Shown: positions 1-15,791, counted from the first letter of the stretch. The stretch is 64,000 nucleotides of DNA from Caprimulgus europaeus (GCA_907165065.1 OU015541.1:3596001-3660000); one strand, 5' to 3'. Notes: generated from the letters alone by a model not told the origin. Translations and numbers: made by a program.

Positions 1-431
1 TTTAATTTAAGCTCGTGTGCACAGTGATTGGAAAAATTGCAATTGAAAGGCAAGTTTCTAATCTGGTAAACTAGTAATATAAATCAAGTTTGCTGTTAAG
101 TGTTTGAGCATTAGTGTATCAATGACTGGTGTGGCCTTATGCCATATGGAGAAAGACCATATTAAAAAAAAGTTTACATGTGCTAGGTATGTTGTTACAG
201 ATTCGAGTTAAAATGATGTGAAATCTGATTTTTTCAGTTAATGAACATCTACATTTTGAAAAGAGTACTGAAAAATTAATGCTTTCTTGGAGATGGGATT
301 GAGGGATTGCACTGTTCTCCCATAAAACTCTGACCTGGTGGTGTTGGCTGTAGCTGGACCTGGTGTTTATTATAAAGGAACCTGGGCTTACACTGCATTT
401 TCCAATAGTGTATTTTCTTACCTACATTTAG
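1..431 (+). other. CABLES2: CABLES2 intron, 3' part
   Basis: This AT-rich sequence precedes the first visible CABLES2 exon and ends in an AG acceptor at 430-431. I see no exon, repeat or RNA gene in it. The 5' half of CABLES2 lies to the left of the window. Confidence 0.7.
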
Positions 432-3400
432 TGATCTAAAAATGGAAGGACAGAAGCAACGACATCCTTCTGGAGGAGTTTCAGTCTCTACTGAGATGGT
501 GCTTGGACTGGAAGGAGTAGAGCTGGGTGCTGATGGCAAGGTAAGGATTTTTTTTTTCTTATTTTTTTTATTGGGTGATTTGTTGTTTGAGGTTTTTTTA
601 TCTGTAATACCAATGACCAAACCACTGCCTGGAGCTGGGGACAGCAGGTGTGTGAGCTGACTGTTTTCACCCGGGGACCATTTCATGCTGGGGCCAAACC
701 ACTTTATGGATGGCAAAGCAGTGCATAAATTGAAAGCTGTAGCTTTTTAGAGCAGTGGAAGCTTGTTTTGATCCTTAAAGTTTGAAAAGTTTTGCTTATG
801 ATAAAGCTGCTTCTGAGGAGGCTGTTGAAGCCCATGATCACTTTCTGCCTCCACGTCTGGAGAACTGATTTGACTCTGGTATCTCAGGCAACATGTGAGT
901 GATGTTTTGATAGATATATGGTAAAAATTTATACCTCTTTAGTTAAATTTATACACTGCTGGAACTTTACTGATGTGATTCTCCCCCTTTTCTTTGCCAC
1001 TGCACCAAATCTTCTACAACAGTTCCATACTGAAGTCGTGGAAGCAAGGCATTCCTCATCCAACTTTCCCCTTCCCTTTTGTCCCACAATTTCAAGGTCC
1101 CTGCTCCCAAATACAAACTCTAGGGGACTCTCTGAGCTGGAAAATCCTAGCTGTCTGGAAATAAGCTTTTCAGTAAATTTCCCCTATAACTACTACAACT
1201 TTCTGTTCTTTAAGGTTGTGTCCTATGCAAAGTTCTTGTACCCGACCAACGCCCTAGTGGTTCGTAAAGCTGACAGCCACAGTGTTGTTCCCTCGTGTCG
1301 AGCTAGCGCTGCACGGAGTCTTCCTGGATCAAGATATAAACCTGTGACAGCAAAAACGATACCAGCAGGAACAGAGATGGGTAAGGACAGCCACCAGCTT
1401 GGTCACCACTTGTGCACACAGCAGAAAAGCATAAAAGGGATATATTTCTCTGAAACAATGGTAAAATGGATTGTTAGGAAGGATGTGCTGCAGCTGGAGG
1501 GAGACTGTTTTTAGCACAGCCTAGCAAAGAAGGCTCCTCAGTGAAGGACAAACAATGAGCCTTAAGACTGAGACTTGCAGGCATTCCTTACGTCCTCTGT
1601 AGTTCTTTTTATGCAGTTCAAGGACCACAAAGCCATTTCCTTGGAAATGTGAAGTTTTTTATTACTCAACAAGGAACATCTGGTGTACATGGGTACAGGT
1701 AGTCCTCCTTGCCTTCTAGCACAGTAACAATGCATAGGCCAAAGAGTTTGTGACAGGGATCCCTTTTCTTGTATAAAAGAGCAAACCTGACAACTCTGCT
1801 ATTAGATTATAGGTGAAAAGAGTTCACACTTGTGTATGCAGTTGTTTTCTGTGCATATTTGTGATGACAAAGTTAGTTTGCACTAAGTCTAAAACAGTCT
1901 GTCAGGCACGTGCTGGAGAATCACAGAATCACAGAATATTAGGGATTGGAAGGGACCTCGAAAGCTCATCCAGTCCAATCCCCCTGCCGGAGCAGGAACA
2001 CCTAGATGAGTTCACACAGGAAGGCATCCAGGCGGGTCTTGAATGTCCCCAGAGAAGGAGACTCCACAACCTCCCTGGGCAGCCTGTGTGGAGAAAGAGC
2101 TTGTGTGGTTTTTCAAGAGTTCTGCTATCTAACTGGTGCATTGATGACATGCAAACAGATGACTGTAGCTGCAGTTTGCCTCTACTATGGGATCTGCCCA
2201 CACTTTTCATGTTTGCTGTTTGAAAGCTTTTTTTAAAGAGGAAACAGGGAGTTTAAAGCTCTGTATCTTGTGGCCCAATGTTCTTTCCTTGTTCTCTCAG
2301 GAAGTGAAGCTGGGGAAGCTGCAGAGTATGATCCAAATCTCCTGGACGATCCGCAGTGGCCTTGTGGAAAACACAAGCGTGTTCTCATTTTTGCCTCTTA
2401 CATGGTGAGTGGCTGGCATGTGTGAACAGAGTGAGTGCCTGGAGATCCTCCTGTAAAGAACTTCCTTGAGGAAGAAAAGTTGTGGCTTTTTGAGAATTCA
2501 TTGGGAAAAAATACAAATAATTGGGTTTGTACACTCAGGTTGTTGAGGACCAACCTGGTGTGTATCTCCACGTTGTCATTTGCTTCTTGTAACTGTTTGC
2601 TTGCTATTTTTTTAAGACTTTGTGCTTGAGATTCAACATGGTCTATCACTTAGGACATTACAGAAATGTTAACTTGTGAATAATAAAACTCAGGTTTGCC
2701 ATTGCATCAGTGTCTTTGGAAGACTTGTTTGGCTGTCAGTAGTGCTTTTACAAGAGAAGTGATACATTTTGCCTCTTGTGTTTCAGACTACAGTCATAGA
2801 ATATGTGAAACCCTCGGACCTTAAAAAGGATATGAATGAAACCTTTAGAGAGAAGTTTCCTCATATCAAGTTGACACTGAGCAAAATTAGGAGGTAAGAA
2901 ACAAGCACTGAATAATGAGAACGTCCTCTATGCTGTACAAGGCTGCTTTTATCTTTCACTTGTATGGAGCAAATACTAGATCTATTAATAGTATATATGA
3001 TTAAACACTAATCTCTCTGTGCCAGTTGAGCTGGCTGTAGGATCACAGCCCCGTACAGGAATGTTTAGGATGCTGAGAAAGGGTGACAGTTGGCTTTCAT
3101 AGTTCAGCCTAAAAGGGTTTTGTTTCACCAGCTGTGGTGTAGTAATGCTTATAGCCAATTAACAGTGAAGCAGCATTAGCCTGGAAACAAACACTTGTAA
3201 CCTGAGTGTTTTGTGTAATGCTCTAACTGATTAGTCTTTCTGGACCCTCTGGCTTTTTTTGGCTGTCAATTACCAGACTCACTCATGACCATGGACTCTA
3301 ACAAGATTCTAGGATAAAGAGGAGTGTTAGGTCTCAGTAAAGAAAAGCGTTTTGTGAAGGCAGGACTATGCCACACAGAATTCCTTGTCTTCCAAGAAAC

Positions 3401-4991
3401 TCATCAGCGAGATGCCCTGTTGTGCCTTCGGAGAGCTGTAATCTTGCTGGTGTTACACAGCGGTTCATGCAATCAGGGCCTTCTGAAATAGTCAGCGTAG
3501 AAAACAGTTCTGCAGGATCACCAGGGCTGTGTGTAACTCAGCTCCAAGTGGAAGGCTTGCTCAGGCAGAGGCTGTGTTCTGCCAGTGTCCTGTGTGCTCA
3601 TCTTTGTAGTTGTTTTGAGTAGTGTGTCTGCACAGAGATCCTCTTGCAGGTGTAGCATGGGTGGCAGCCATGAGAGGCAGCTTCCACCATGAAGTCTGTA
3701 TTAATGCCAAGTGAAAGGCCAGCTGTTGTGGGAAGGGTGTAAACCAGTCTGCCTCCCCCCTCCCAAACCTGATTCTTCCAGGAGCTGTGTAGTAGATGGG
3801 TCTCCACGCAGCAACTGCTGTGATGTGCACGGCTTTGATGTGGTGTTCTGTAGGTCAGGGTGGTTCATGTGAATATGGATATGAATCAGGAACCAGTTTG
3901 GGAGCCCAGAGGGAATCGTACAGCAATAGCCTGTGTGTCAGCGAGGCAGCTGAGCCCCTTGCTGTGCTTATGGGCTGGTGAGGAACGGTTCTGCCATGGT
4001 AGATGTTGTCAGCCACGTTAAATCAGTTTGTGCATCAGGTCCAGCTTGCTGCCAGCTGGGCTTCTCCAGTCTAGGATAATATGCATCATGGTTTTCCAGA
4101 TAGGAATCTTGCCTGTATGCTTTTCTGAGTTTCTGTGCTGCAGTGTTTCTACAGCATTTCATAAAAGCTGTCATGTTTGAGAAGGTGGGTTTTTTCCTAT
4201 TTGCAGTTTAAAGAGAGAGATGAGGAACCTGAGTGAGGAGTGCAATCTGGAGCCGGTTACTGTCTCCATGGCTTATGTTTACTTTGAGAAGCTCGTCCTC
4301 CAAGGCAAACTCAACAAACAGAACCGCAAACTGTGTGCTGGTGCTTGCGTTCTGCTTGCAGCCAAGATCAGCAGTGATCTCAGGAAACATGAAGTTAAAC
4401 ACCTTATAGATGTAAGTACTGAGACTTGTTTTAGGTGTCAGAACCCTCTGTCTCATAGAACAAAGATTAAAGCCAAGATTTTCTGCAGTGCATGCTTGCA
4501 TTTAAGACACTCTCAGTCAGTTTTATGTCTCATTAGGGCTCTTTCTTAATGGTTTGGGGTTTTTTTTAATTCATTAAAACCACCTGACCGGTGCAGTCTA
4601 ATGTCCTACTGATCCTAGAGTGAGGTTATTTGTGCACTGACTGTTTCTCAAGCCGACGTGTAACTGTTGTGTGGCTGTCACGGCTGAGCTGATAAGCTGG
4701 TTTACTTGTCTGATCCGTGGCAACACTTACAGCTCAGGCCATGCTTCGCTGACTCCCGTTTTATGCTGACTTAATCTAACAGTGCATTGGTATCTTATGG
4801 ATTCACTGATTCTTTCTCTCCCTTTCTTTTTTTTTTAATTACAACCATAGAAACTAGAAGAGAGATTCAGATTCAACAGAAGAGATCTGATTGGTTTTGA
4901 ATTCACCGTCCTTGTAGCTTTGGAACTGGCTCTCTATCTTCCTGAAAACCAAGTTTTACCTCATTACAGACGGCTCACGCAACAGTCTTAA
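432..4991 (+). CDS. CABLES2: CABLES2 (CDK5 and ABL1 enzyme substrate 2), C-terminal six coding exons, 5' partial
   Basis: Coding exons are 432-540, 1215-1380, 2301-2404, 2787-2893, 4207-4411 and 4851-4991 (stop TAA 4989-4991). Every junction is AG/GT and the phases join without a break into 276 codons. The translation carries the CABLES hallmarks: [21 protein letters not shown] across the first junction, then [19 protein letters not shown]. From about residue 128 onward lies the cyclin-like fold, including [32 protein letters not shown] and [17 protein letters not shown], ending in RRLTQQS. Known family role: CABLES proteins are adaptors that bind CDKs (CDK2/3/5) and ABL-type tyrosine kinases and promote inhibitory tyrosine phosphorylation of the CDK; they lack kinase activity themselves. 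CABLES2 rather than CABLES1 is chosen mainly from the RPS21/LAMA5 neighbourhood, because the C-terminal region is very similar in both paralogues. The first visible exon starts in mid-codon, so upstream exons lie outside the window. No damage is seen. Confidence 0.93.
1918..2097 (-). repeat. CR1 LINE 3' tail in a CABLES2 intron
   Basis: The left end has the characteristic doubled ATTCTGTGA-type terminal repeat in reverse complement (GAATCACAGAATCACAGAAT). It is followed by the conserved GGATTGGAAGGGACCTCGAA block, the CAGTCCAATCCCCCTGCC block and the AGAAGGAGACTCCACAACCT block. The element is a 5'-truncated avian CR1 on the minus strand. Sequence preservation suggests moderate age. It is about 200 bp upstream of the exon that begins at 2301. 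Confidence 0.92.
2894..4206 (+). other. CABLES2: CABLES2 intron (1.3 kb), no further exon seen
   Basis: The flanking exons join in phase across this intron (AG|T gives Ser), so no coding exon is missing. I see no clear repeat or RNA gene. The other CABLES2 introns are 541-1214, 1381-2300 (which holds a CR1), 2405-2786 and 4412-4850, and they look equally plain. Confidence 0.7.
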
Positions 4992-5016
4992 CCAAAGCCG
5001 CGTCCTGGGCGACAGC

Positions 5017-5042
5017 CAGCGGCGCCGGGGCTCGCGCCGCTG
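5017..5042 (+). other. GC-rich stem-loop just after the CABLES2 stop codon
   Basis: CAGCGGCGC at 5017-5025 pairs perfectly with GCGCCGCTG at 5034-5042 around an 8-base loop. It lies 26 bases after the stop, inside an otherwise AT-rich UTR. The pairing is seen directly; any role in translation or mRNA decay is unproven. Confidence 0.6.
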
Positions 5043-6440
5043 AACGCTGCCGGTGAAGTCGCCGCTGGCCTCTCTGTGTGCATCCTGCCGTAGCTACAGC
5101 TAGTCTGGAAGCCTGGAGTGTCCTGTTAAACCGTCGAGGTGTGCGTTGTGGATGCGTATGCTGAGTCTAGGGGATGGTACGAGAAGAGTTATTGAACTTT
5201 TTTTTCCTTTGGACATTTAAAGCACAACTATTCACCAGTCAGCTGTCACGGCTGCTTATTTTATTCCTTATTTATCTTTTCGGTTTTACTAAAACTGTTC
5301 TTCCCTATGAAGAATACTATGGTATTATTTCATTGTTTTGTTTTTGTTTTGGTTTTTTTTAAGCCTTTATTGTGTTCCTTGAAACTAAAGGAAGCATCAC
5401 CTCCATTCCAGTGCACCATAAAGTTCAGATGTTTCTAAGAATCTACTCACATTTTTACATTAATGAAATGCATACTTTATTTTTTTAAAGATGTGCCTAA
5501 AACTGGCTGGTCTGGTACCAGTGCTTTTTAAGTTAGTTATGTTATTTAGTGAGGAATCCTGAATTTGTATAGCCATTTATTCTTTACCTGCATTGGCCTT
5601 GCATATAAGGAAAACAGTACCAATATATCTGCACTAATGATACACAGGGCATCTAGTCTATACTATAGATCTGAAAGTAGCAAGATTGAAATTACTCTGT
5701 TTCAGTTTAATTAACTGTTAATACTGTAAGAATACACATTTTATTTAAAGACAAACTGTCATGAAATGCCACATGTTGAACAAGATAGCTGCAGCAAAAT
5801 GATTGCCATCCTAATTCACTCTTCAATGGAAGATGAGCATTTGACTAAGAGCAGTTTGCTGTCAAATGTGTCATTTATGATTTTTATTTCAGTGTTCTGT
5901 AGTCTGAAATAAGCACCTTTTTAATATGACTGTATTATATATGGTCTTACATGCTCTGAGCAAATACTCAAGTCAGTAGAGCTACTGCTGCCAAACTAAG
6001 CCAATGAAACAAAGCATGTTCAATATTTAAAATACTCCTTTTTTTACTCTGTTCTTCCAAGCATCGCATCACTGTGATGGTCCTCATAAAACCGGCATTT
6101 GTTGCACATCTAAACAGCCACTTCATGGCTGGTGCCCAGCAGTGCTCTGATGCTTATGCAGACCATTGGTTATTCCTTCATTTATTTTTAAAATGTCCAG
6201 GTTGGGAATTAATTCTGATTACATGGTGAACCTCCTGTCATACTGGCTCTTGGGTGTATTTTCTGAAGCAATATTATGATACGAGTAACTGTCCATTTGC
6301 AAGTAACAAAACTGATGCTTGGCTACTACAACTGAGAAATTTGTAATTTAAGTTTGACTTCTAAATTAAATACTAGACCTCTACTGAGGGAAGGAACCTG
6401 CTATCTAATATGTAAAGTAATGTACATTCCTGTTCCTTGT

Positions 6441-6446
6441 ATTAAA
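6441..6446 (+). terminator. Possible proximal poly(A) signal of CABLES2
   Basis: ATTAAA, the commonest variant hexamer, is followed immediately by TGTTGGTTGT, a GU-rich downstream-element-like stretch. It is a plausible alternative cleavage site, but there is no direct proof. Confidence 0.35.
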
Positions 6447-7890
6447 TGTTGGTTGTAGGCAAAAACAAAGCTGAGTCGTTGGTCATCAGCTGTGCTTTGT
6501 CTGAGGCTAGTTTGGCTTCAGCAGCAAACTTTACTGGAGCCCCTTCCTCTGTAAGTAGGGCTCAAAATGTATTTTTCGTATATAATAATTACAGTGGCTA
6601 TAAAATATTTTGTAACTGTGTTCAACTGTATGTAGTTTCAAGATATTTGTGTAAAATGTAATATGCTTGTGACTTCTCTCTAACACAGAAGGATTTTCCA
6701 GTCTCTGTAAGTGAGATGGTAGCGAGTAAGCTTGCCAGTTAGCTTCCAAAAGGTTTAAAAAATTGCCTACTAGCTAAACTTTCTGCTGAATATAACTGTC
6801 CTTGCATGCAAGAAGTAGTGATGTACTAAACATCTAGTGTGTAACGAGCCTACAAATTAGTAAACAGTGGTGAAGACAACTGGTCTGCCACTTCCTAAAC
6901 TCTAATTAGAGGAGGGGGAAGGAGGCAGAACTGAGCAAAGAAATTTCTTGCACAATATCTCCAGAACTAGTAAAACAGTTTGGTTAGTACGAGTGAAATC
7001 AGAAAATGTCTTTCTCTGGGAACTTCTTTGTATACTTAGTGTATAAAGAGTTTTCTGTAACAAAATTAACTTTCCTTTCTCACCATCTAAGGAAAAAAAT
7101 GCACTTTGGTTTGCAACACTTCGCAGTCTCTATTCAGTGGAAGTGTGTCTAGTTGCAGTGGGCATTTGGGCTGGAGTTACATGCTCAGAAGCTATGGTTT
7201 CACTTCATAAAACGGCAAGCTTTTGTCTTCTCTTTCAGAACAACAAATTAGGAGACGGAGCATTAAATTACAGAATGCTCAATGTTGTGTAAGGGTAACT
7301 CTAAACGTCACCTTGGGCAACACACGGTGTTCTTGAGTTTGGAAGCTGTTGGAGCACAGACCAAAGCCAAGGCTGGGCCGATGTCTCTGGTGGAGCGTTG
7401 GTTAGGGGACAGTGATGTCCACAGGTGTGGTCAGAACTGATGTACATTGGTTTTGTGCAGAACCAGCCCTTCTGCAGAGATACACCAGCTTGTCTGTGTC
7501 TTATGTTGATTTTTGTTTCTAGAGTGTAGCTTGCAAGTCCTGTGTGGGAATATTATTATTTTTTTTCACCTAAAAGCTGCCACCATGTGGCAAAGGACTA
7601 TAACTACGTTATCCATTAATTAACACAAAGTGGGACCCCAATTAATACACGGATTTGCCAGCTTTGCATTTTCACAGCCCAACTCCTCTGGTTGAGGCCG
7701 AGGGCTGGTCTAACCGTGTCCAGAGGCTGCTGGGTTGACTCATCACGGAGAACTCTCTTGATAAGAGGCTGTACATTTTTACATAAACTGTTATGTTTCT
7801 GTCTTACTCCTTTATTTAAAAGTCTGAGTTGTAGCCTGTTCCTTTTTTTTTTTTTCCCCATCATGAACTTGTGAAATTAAGATGCTGTGA

Positions 7891-7896
7891 AATAAA
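7891..7896 (+). terminator. Distal poly(A) signal of CABLES2
   Basis: Canonical AATAAA with T/GT-rich sequence 25-60 bases downstream (TCTTGTTTTTGG). It is the last such signal before the RPS21 CpG island and about 360 bp from the inferred RPS21 start, so it most likely ends the CABLES2 transcript. Confidence 0.6.
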
Positions 7897-8034
7897 AACT
7901 CTTTTTGGTACATGTTTTTAAACCAAACGTCTTGTTTTTGGAGTGGGTTTTTTGGGAAGGCTGTCCCTCAGGGAGGTCGGTTCCCCTCAGGTTCATGGCG
8001 CCGTGACCCTCCCTCATGGAATGGCGGCCAAAAA

Positions 8035-8050
8035 GGGGGGGGGGGGGGGG
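8035..8050 (+). repeat. 16-base G homopolymer
   Basis: An uninterrupted run of G sits at the left edge of the RPS21 CpG island, immediately after an A5 run. It is likely length-polymorphic and error-prone in sequencing. Confidence 0.9.
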
Positions 8051-8129
8051 CGGGGAACGGGCTGGGGCCCCCGCGCCCCTGAGGGGACAAGGGCCCAAGG
8101 ATAAGGGCGGGACAGGGCCGAGGCCCTTC

Positions 8130-8282
8130 CGTGAGGGGACGCCTCAGCGGAGGGGGAAATGCAATACGGAGCCGGTTTAACGGGCGGTGACGTCCCGCCG
8201 CCATGCCGGAAGCACTCCGCTCCCTCGCGGCGCGTTTCCGCTTCCGCTGCCGTCCCGCCTTTTCCGCCGCGGCGCACGCGAG
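8130..8282 (+). promoter_or_regulatory. RPS21: RPS21 core promoter and first, non-coding exon
   Basis: The sequence is CpG-dense. TGACGT (CRE/ATF) is at 8188-8193, a YY1-type CCGCCATG at 8197-8204 and an ETS/GABP-type CCGGAAG at 8206-8212. CCTTTTCC at 8258-8265 fits the 5' terminal oligopyrimidine (TOP) start of ribosomal-protein mRNAs. A GT donor at 8283 would close a first exon of about 25 bases. The start position is inferred from the TOP rule, not measured. This motif set is typical of vertebrate ribosomal-protein promoters, which are controlled translationally through mTOR/LARP1 acting on the TOP motif. Confidence 0.7.
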
Positions 8283-8526
8283 GTAGGAGCGCGGTGGCGG
8301 CCCGGCCCGCACCGCCCGCACCGCGGGGGCACCGGGACGGCGGGGCGGGGGGTCCTTCCTCGGTTTCTGTCCTTCTGTGAGGCCGGGGTGTGCTCCGGGC
8401 CCGCTCCCCGCCGGGCTGGGGGGCTGTGGGGGTCGGGGTAGCCGGGCCTGTGTGGGGCCGGTCCCTGAGCGCTGCCTTCCGCCGTTTAGATATCCCCGCT
8501 CCGTGCCTGTGCCTCCGCCCGCCGAG

Positions 8527-11946
<3,420 letters not shown>

Positions 11947-11979
11947 CTGAAGAAACTCCAGTATGGACCATTTGATATA

Positions 11980-11985
11980 AATAAA
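11980..11985 (+). terminator. RPS21: RPS21 poly(A) signal
   Basis: AATAAA lies 34 bases after the RPS21 stop and is followed by a TTGTGTTGTGTCTTTTG downstream element. Cleavage is expected near 12,000, giving the very short 3' UTR typical of ribosomal-protein mRNAs. Confidence 0.9.
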
Positions 11986-14443
11986 CAGTTGAAACCTATA
12001 TTGTGTTGTGTCTTTTGTTCAAGTCATAAGCATCGGTGGATTTATTATAACTAGTTTTAAAAGACTTAAGAAATGTGTTTCTTAAAAAAATACACAGATC
12101 TGATAATGAATTCTTAAAACAAATCAACTTGTAAAGCAGTGCCAGAGTTGAAAATCAAGAATTTCCACTCCACTCTTTGGTTCACTCTCATCTTTCTTTT
12201 CCAGATTTAAAAAGTTTTGCCATCAACTCTTTTTTTGATCTGTAATGGAATATTTTGCAATGTAGCAATCTAATTCAACTTACTCCTTTTTCCCTGGGAA
12301 AACTAAGGGAATCCTTTTGGTTATGATAGCAAAGTTTAGTGTTTTTTCTGCTGATAGAGGCTCACAACATTTTTTTCTACTATTGACACATTCCTTAAGC
12401 AAGTTATTAAAACTGGAATTCATTGAGAACTGTCCTACAAGAAGTTCTTCTTGGCATGCTGGCAGACTGATTGCTGTGTGAGAGGGACAAACTTTCACCT
12501 TTTTATTCTTCTGTAAAACCATGGTGCTGGAAAGCAGGGAAATTAAGGAGAAATAACTTAGTATTTGGCAATACTTTAATAAATTACTTAGTAGCCCTTT
12601 AAGTGCTAGAGAGACTTTCTATCTGCTGTGTTATTTTTTTAGCTATCTTACTAGCAGGACCGAGGGGGAACACAAGCAGTTGGAATGATGCTACATCTGC
12701 TGACGTTGCCTCTCTTTATCTGTCAGTTCCCTATTTCTGGCTAATTTCCATCACTTTGTGTTTCTGGCCTAACACACAAGTGTTTATAATGTAGTTTAAG
12801 GAGTTGCTTCGAGAAATACGTTGTTTTATGGCCTTTTCCCCCCCCTTCAATCAGCTCTTCATATTTGAGGGAACCTTTGGGATCTCCCGTGTCATTCTGT
12901 TGGGCTTTTGGTGGTATTTTGGTTTTGTTATGTCTTAACAGGGTTAATCACTATATTTAATTGCAAAAGCTCTCCACAATCTTTATTTTCCTATGTTGGC
13001 TGCAGAAATTGAGCATTGCAGTAAGTGCTGGAAGCAAGTGCTGACACTGAGCTACGGCTCTGAGAGAGGGGAAGGGTGTTCAGAGTAGAGCAGATGCTTT
13101 ATACTTTTGTGTCTCAAAGTGTCTGGTTAAAATCATTGGCACCTCTCTTGGGAAAAGAGATTTCTGATTTACTTTGGCTGTAATTCCACAAGGATTTAAA
13201 AGCACAGTGTCTTTTCTAGTGGTATAGTATCTCTCCAATTTTTGTTTTGCAGGAAGGATACAGGAAAAACCTATAGCAAGTGCTGCTTTTGTTGGTAGGC
13301 TTTGTTCACACAGCAGAGTTATTTTTGGTGCTTATCACTTAAATTCAATGTATGTGGTTTGGGGAGCTTTTAAATAGGCTTGTGTGATACAGGTAGCAGT
13401 GAAAATTCCCACTGGCAGCTGTGTTTGACCAATTTCATAGTACAACTCTACTCAGATTGTCCTGGGTGGTGTGTTCTGATCTACATCTCAAGAATTACTA
13501 AAAGAATCTATATCCAGATGATACCATGTTCATTCTGTGATGATCTCTGTTTGCAGCTGTTCTTACTCAAATCTCTGCATAGGCCCCCTCTCAAAAGTTT
13601 TTCCTCGACTGATAGAAACTGTTTTGGTGCTGCTTTCCTGTTTATGCTCGAAGCTGTCTCCTCCTAGAGCTGGTTGCCATGTGGCTTATTTCTGACTTGT
13701 TTGCTGGGGATGCCTGTGGGTGTGGGAAACTTAAGCCTCAGGCTTCTCTCAGGAGAGCTTCAACAGGGATGCTGTCATCTCTGAACTGAGGAGGAGGATG
13801 GCTGAACTACCCAAGTGTCGTATCTTTCTCCTTACCTATATTTTTCTCACCTCTCAGACATATCAAAATGCAGAATATTTCTTTGGAAGATCCTGTCTTG
13901 GATGGATATCTATGGAATCTGAGCATAGCAAATCAGGCCGTGTTACAGTGTACTTGTAGTGTGGTGTGTTTATCTTTAATTTAAATCAGTTTTTTTTTTT
14001 TCAGATCATAAAGTGAATTAGGATTTCAAGTGTAAACTGCTGTAGAAATATAATGAAGAACTTAACTAAACCTTTATTTCAGGAGCAATTTCAGCAGAGA
14101 AAACCAAAATTGACAGGCTATTGGCCCTTTTAGTGTAGCTATAAGGATCTTGGGTTGCATATTCTGTCTTCCCACTGATAGTGCTTGAATTTACTAGTCC
14201 TCCAAGATGATGGAACTTTTAAAAGATAAATTATGTTTTAAAAGATAAATTGGATGTTTCAAGTAAGGCAGAACTCAGCTAAAAAGACCAAAAAAAAAGG
14301 CTTCATGTTGAACTTAATAATACAGAAAGCACATGAGAGAGAGAGAGATCTTTTAAATACCACAAGCAGCGGGGAAAAAATGAACCCACGCTTTGTTTGA
14401 GCTATTTTCTTCTGATGTCTAAGTCAACCATGAAAGGTACATT

Positions 14444-14472
14444 AAAAAAAAGAAAAAAAGAAAGAAAAAAAA
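14444..14472 (+). repeat. A-rich low-complexity tract
   Basis: Runs of A are interrupted by single G bases. It could be the worn poly(A) tail of a retrotransposon, but no body is recognisable upstream. Confidence 0.7.
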
Positions 14473-15652
14473 GGGAGGTCTGTTAGTTGTGATTCTCCTG
14501 GAAATAATTCATTTTTCCAGCAGATAAATCTCTGAAAACACTTTCTGGAAAGACAAATCCAGTCTCCAAACTGGAGAGATTTTTGCCTTGGCTTAGGTCC
14601 AATCATCATTACTTTCCTTTGTACACAGTAAAAGGAGATAAGTTTTAATTGGACTTGATGTTTCTTTCTGACATATCTTAAATTAGCTGCTTCTGCCTTG
14701 GCATTAAGGGAGAACTTTAAATAAAACCAGTAACTGTTTACTGCTGATAAATGCCTGGTTTACCAAAGACTTTAAATATTGTTGACTTGCTTCTAATCCC
14801 CTGGGACTTGGTTCATCCATGTGGATTTCAGTGGAATTCCTCCATAAGGCAAAGTGAACTGTGACAGCTGAAAAGTTCAAGATGAGCTTGAGGTCTCTCA
14901 GATGTCTTTTAAATCAATAAAACTCCATTAGCATAAAGCTGTACCCAATTTACACTTCTGGATTAATTATTTAAGGATTATGTTGTAATTTAAAGCTTGC
15001 AATACTGACTGTCGCCGTTTGCGTCTCAGATCTTTAAAAAATCGAGACAAATGACTTTTTCATTAATTTCTTGTCAAAATAAGGGTATGAAATGTTATGG
15101 TGCCATATCCTAAACCCTGCTTCAATTGGAAATGGATTAGAGCTGTGCTAAAGGCTTCCTGAAGTTCACACTGACTTCACCAGCGACACTGCGTAGCACG
15201 TGAGGTCTCACAAAGATTGCTGCAGAACCCTAACCAGGGAGGACATGTGGCCCTTTAAAAATCAGTCTGGAGTTGCATTTTCTACTATTGTGATGTAAAA
15301 TGTTCTTTGTTTTCCTGGGACAGGAATAGTTCAGATCTCCTAGAGCCATGAAAGGGAATGAGCTGTACTTGTACTGTACAGGATGGACAGAGTTTCCCTT
15401 ACATGGTTACATTGCACCAAGTTGTGAAATTCTTTTCTGTGACTTACGAGGACTTGGCAGTGGCATCCTAAAGACATCTGATTTAACTGGGGCTATTTTA
15501 GTGTCTTTGGCCAAAATTTTGCTGCTCAGACATCAGCCTGTCTACTCCTTAAAACACCTGGGGTTTTGGTAGGAGCTTGTAGATATCTCGTAATACCGAT
15601 TTTTCTTTTAAGCCTTGATATTCTTTTAGTGAACCACATGGTGTTGAAAAGC

Positions 15653-15791
15653 TGCTTTAGTCAATCTCAGCTGTAAGTGTGTTGTGATCAGAGGTCCAGG
15701 GTTAGGAAGCAGCTGCCTCTGCTGTTGCTGGGGTCACAGAATTAGCAGCTTTGATAACGTCACCCTTGCTTGCAAGGTGCCAAACAGGCAA
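15653..15791 (+). repeat. 139-bp duplicated sequence, copy 1
   Basis: From TGCTTTAGTCAATCTC to CCAAACAGGCAA this segment matches 18,177-18,315 without a gap and with only two mismatches that I can see (GGGG/TGGG and AACG/AATG). Homology stops abruptly at both ends. I do not recognise the sequence as CR1, MIR or another named family. It contains a short palindrome, CCTTGCTTGCAAGG. Confidence 0.9.

Larger units (their letters stand above)
4992..7915 (+). other. CABLES2: CABLES2 3' UTR (inferred extent)
   Basis: No further splice acceptor is needed after the stop codon. The sequence stays AT-rich and without long ORFs up to an AATAAA at 7891 followed by a T/G-rich stretch. The first 80 bases are the exception: an unusually CpG-rich patch at about 4995-5070. 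An earlier ATTAAA at 6441 followed by a GT-rich element would give a shorter UTR of about 1.5 kb. The long form is inferred; transcript data would be needed to confirm it. Confidence 0.6.
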
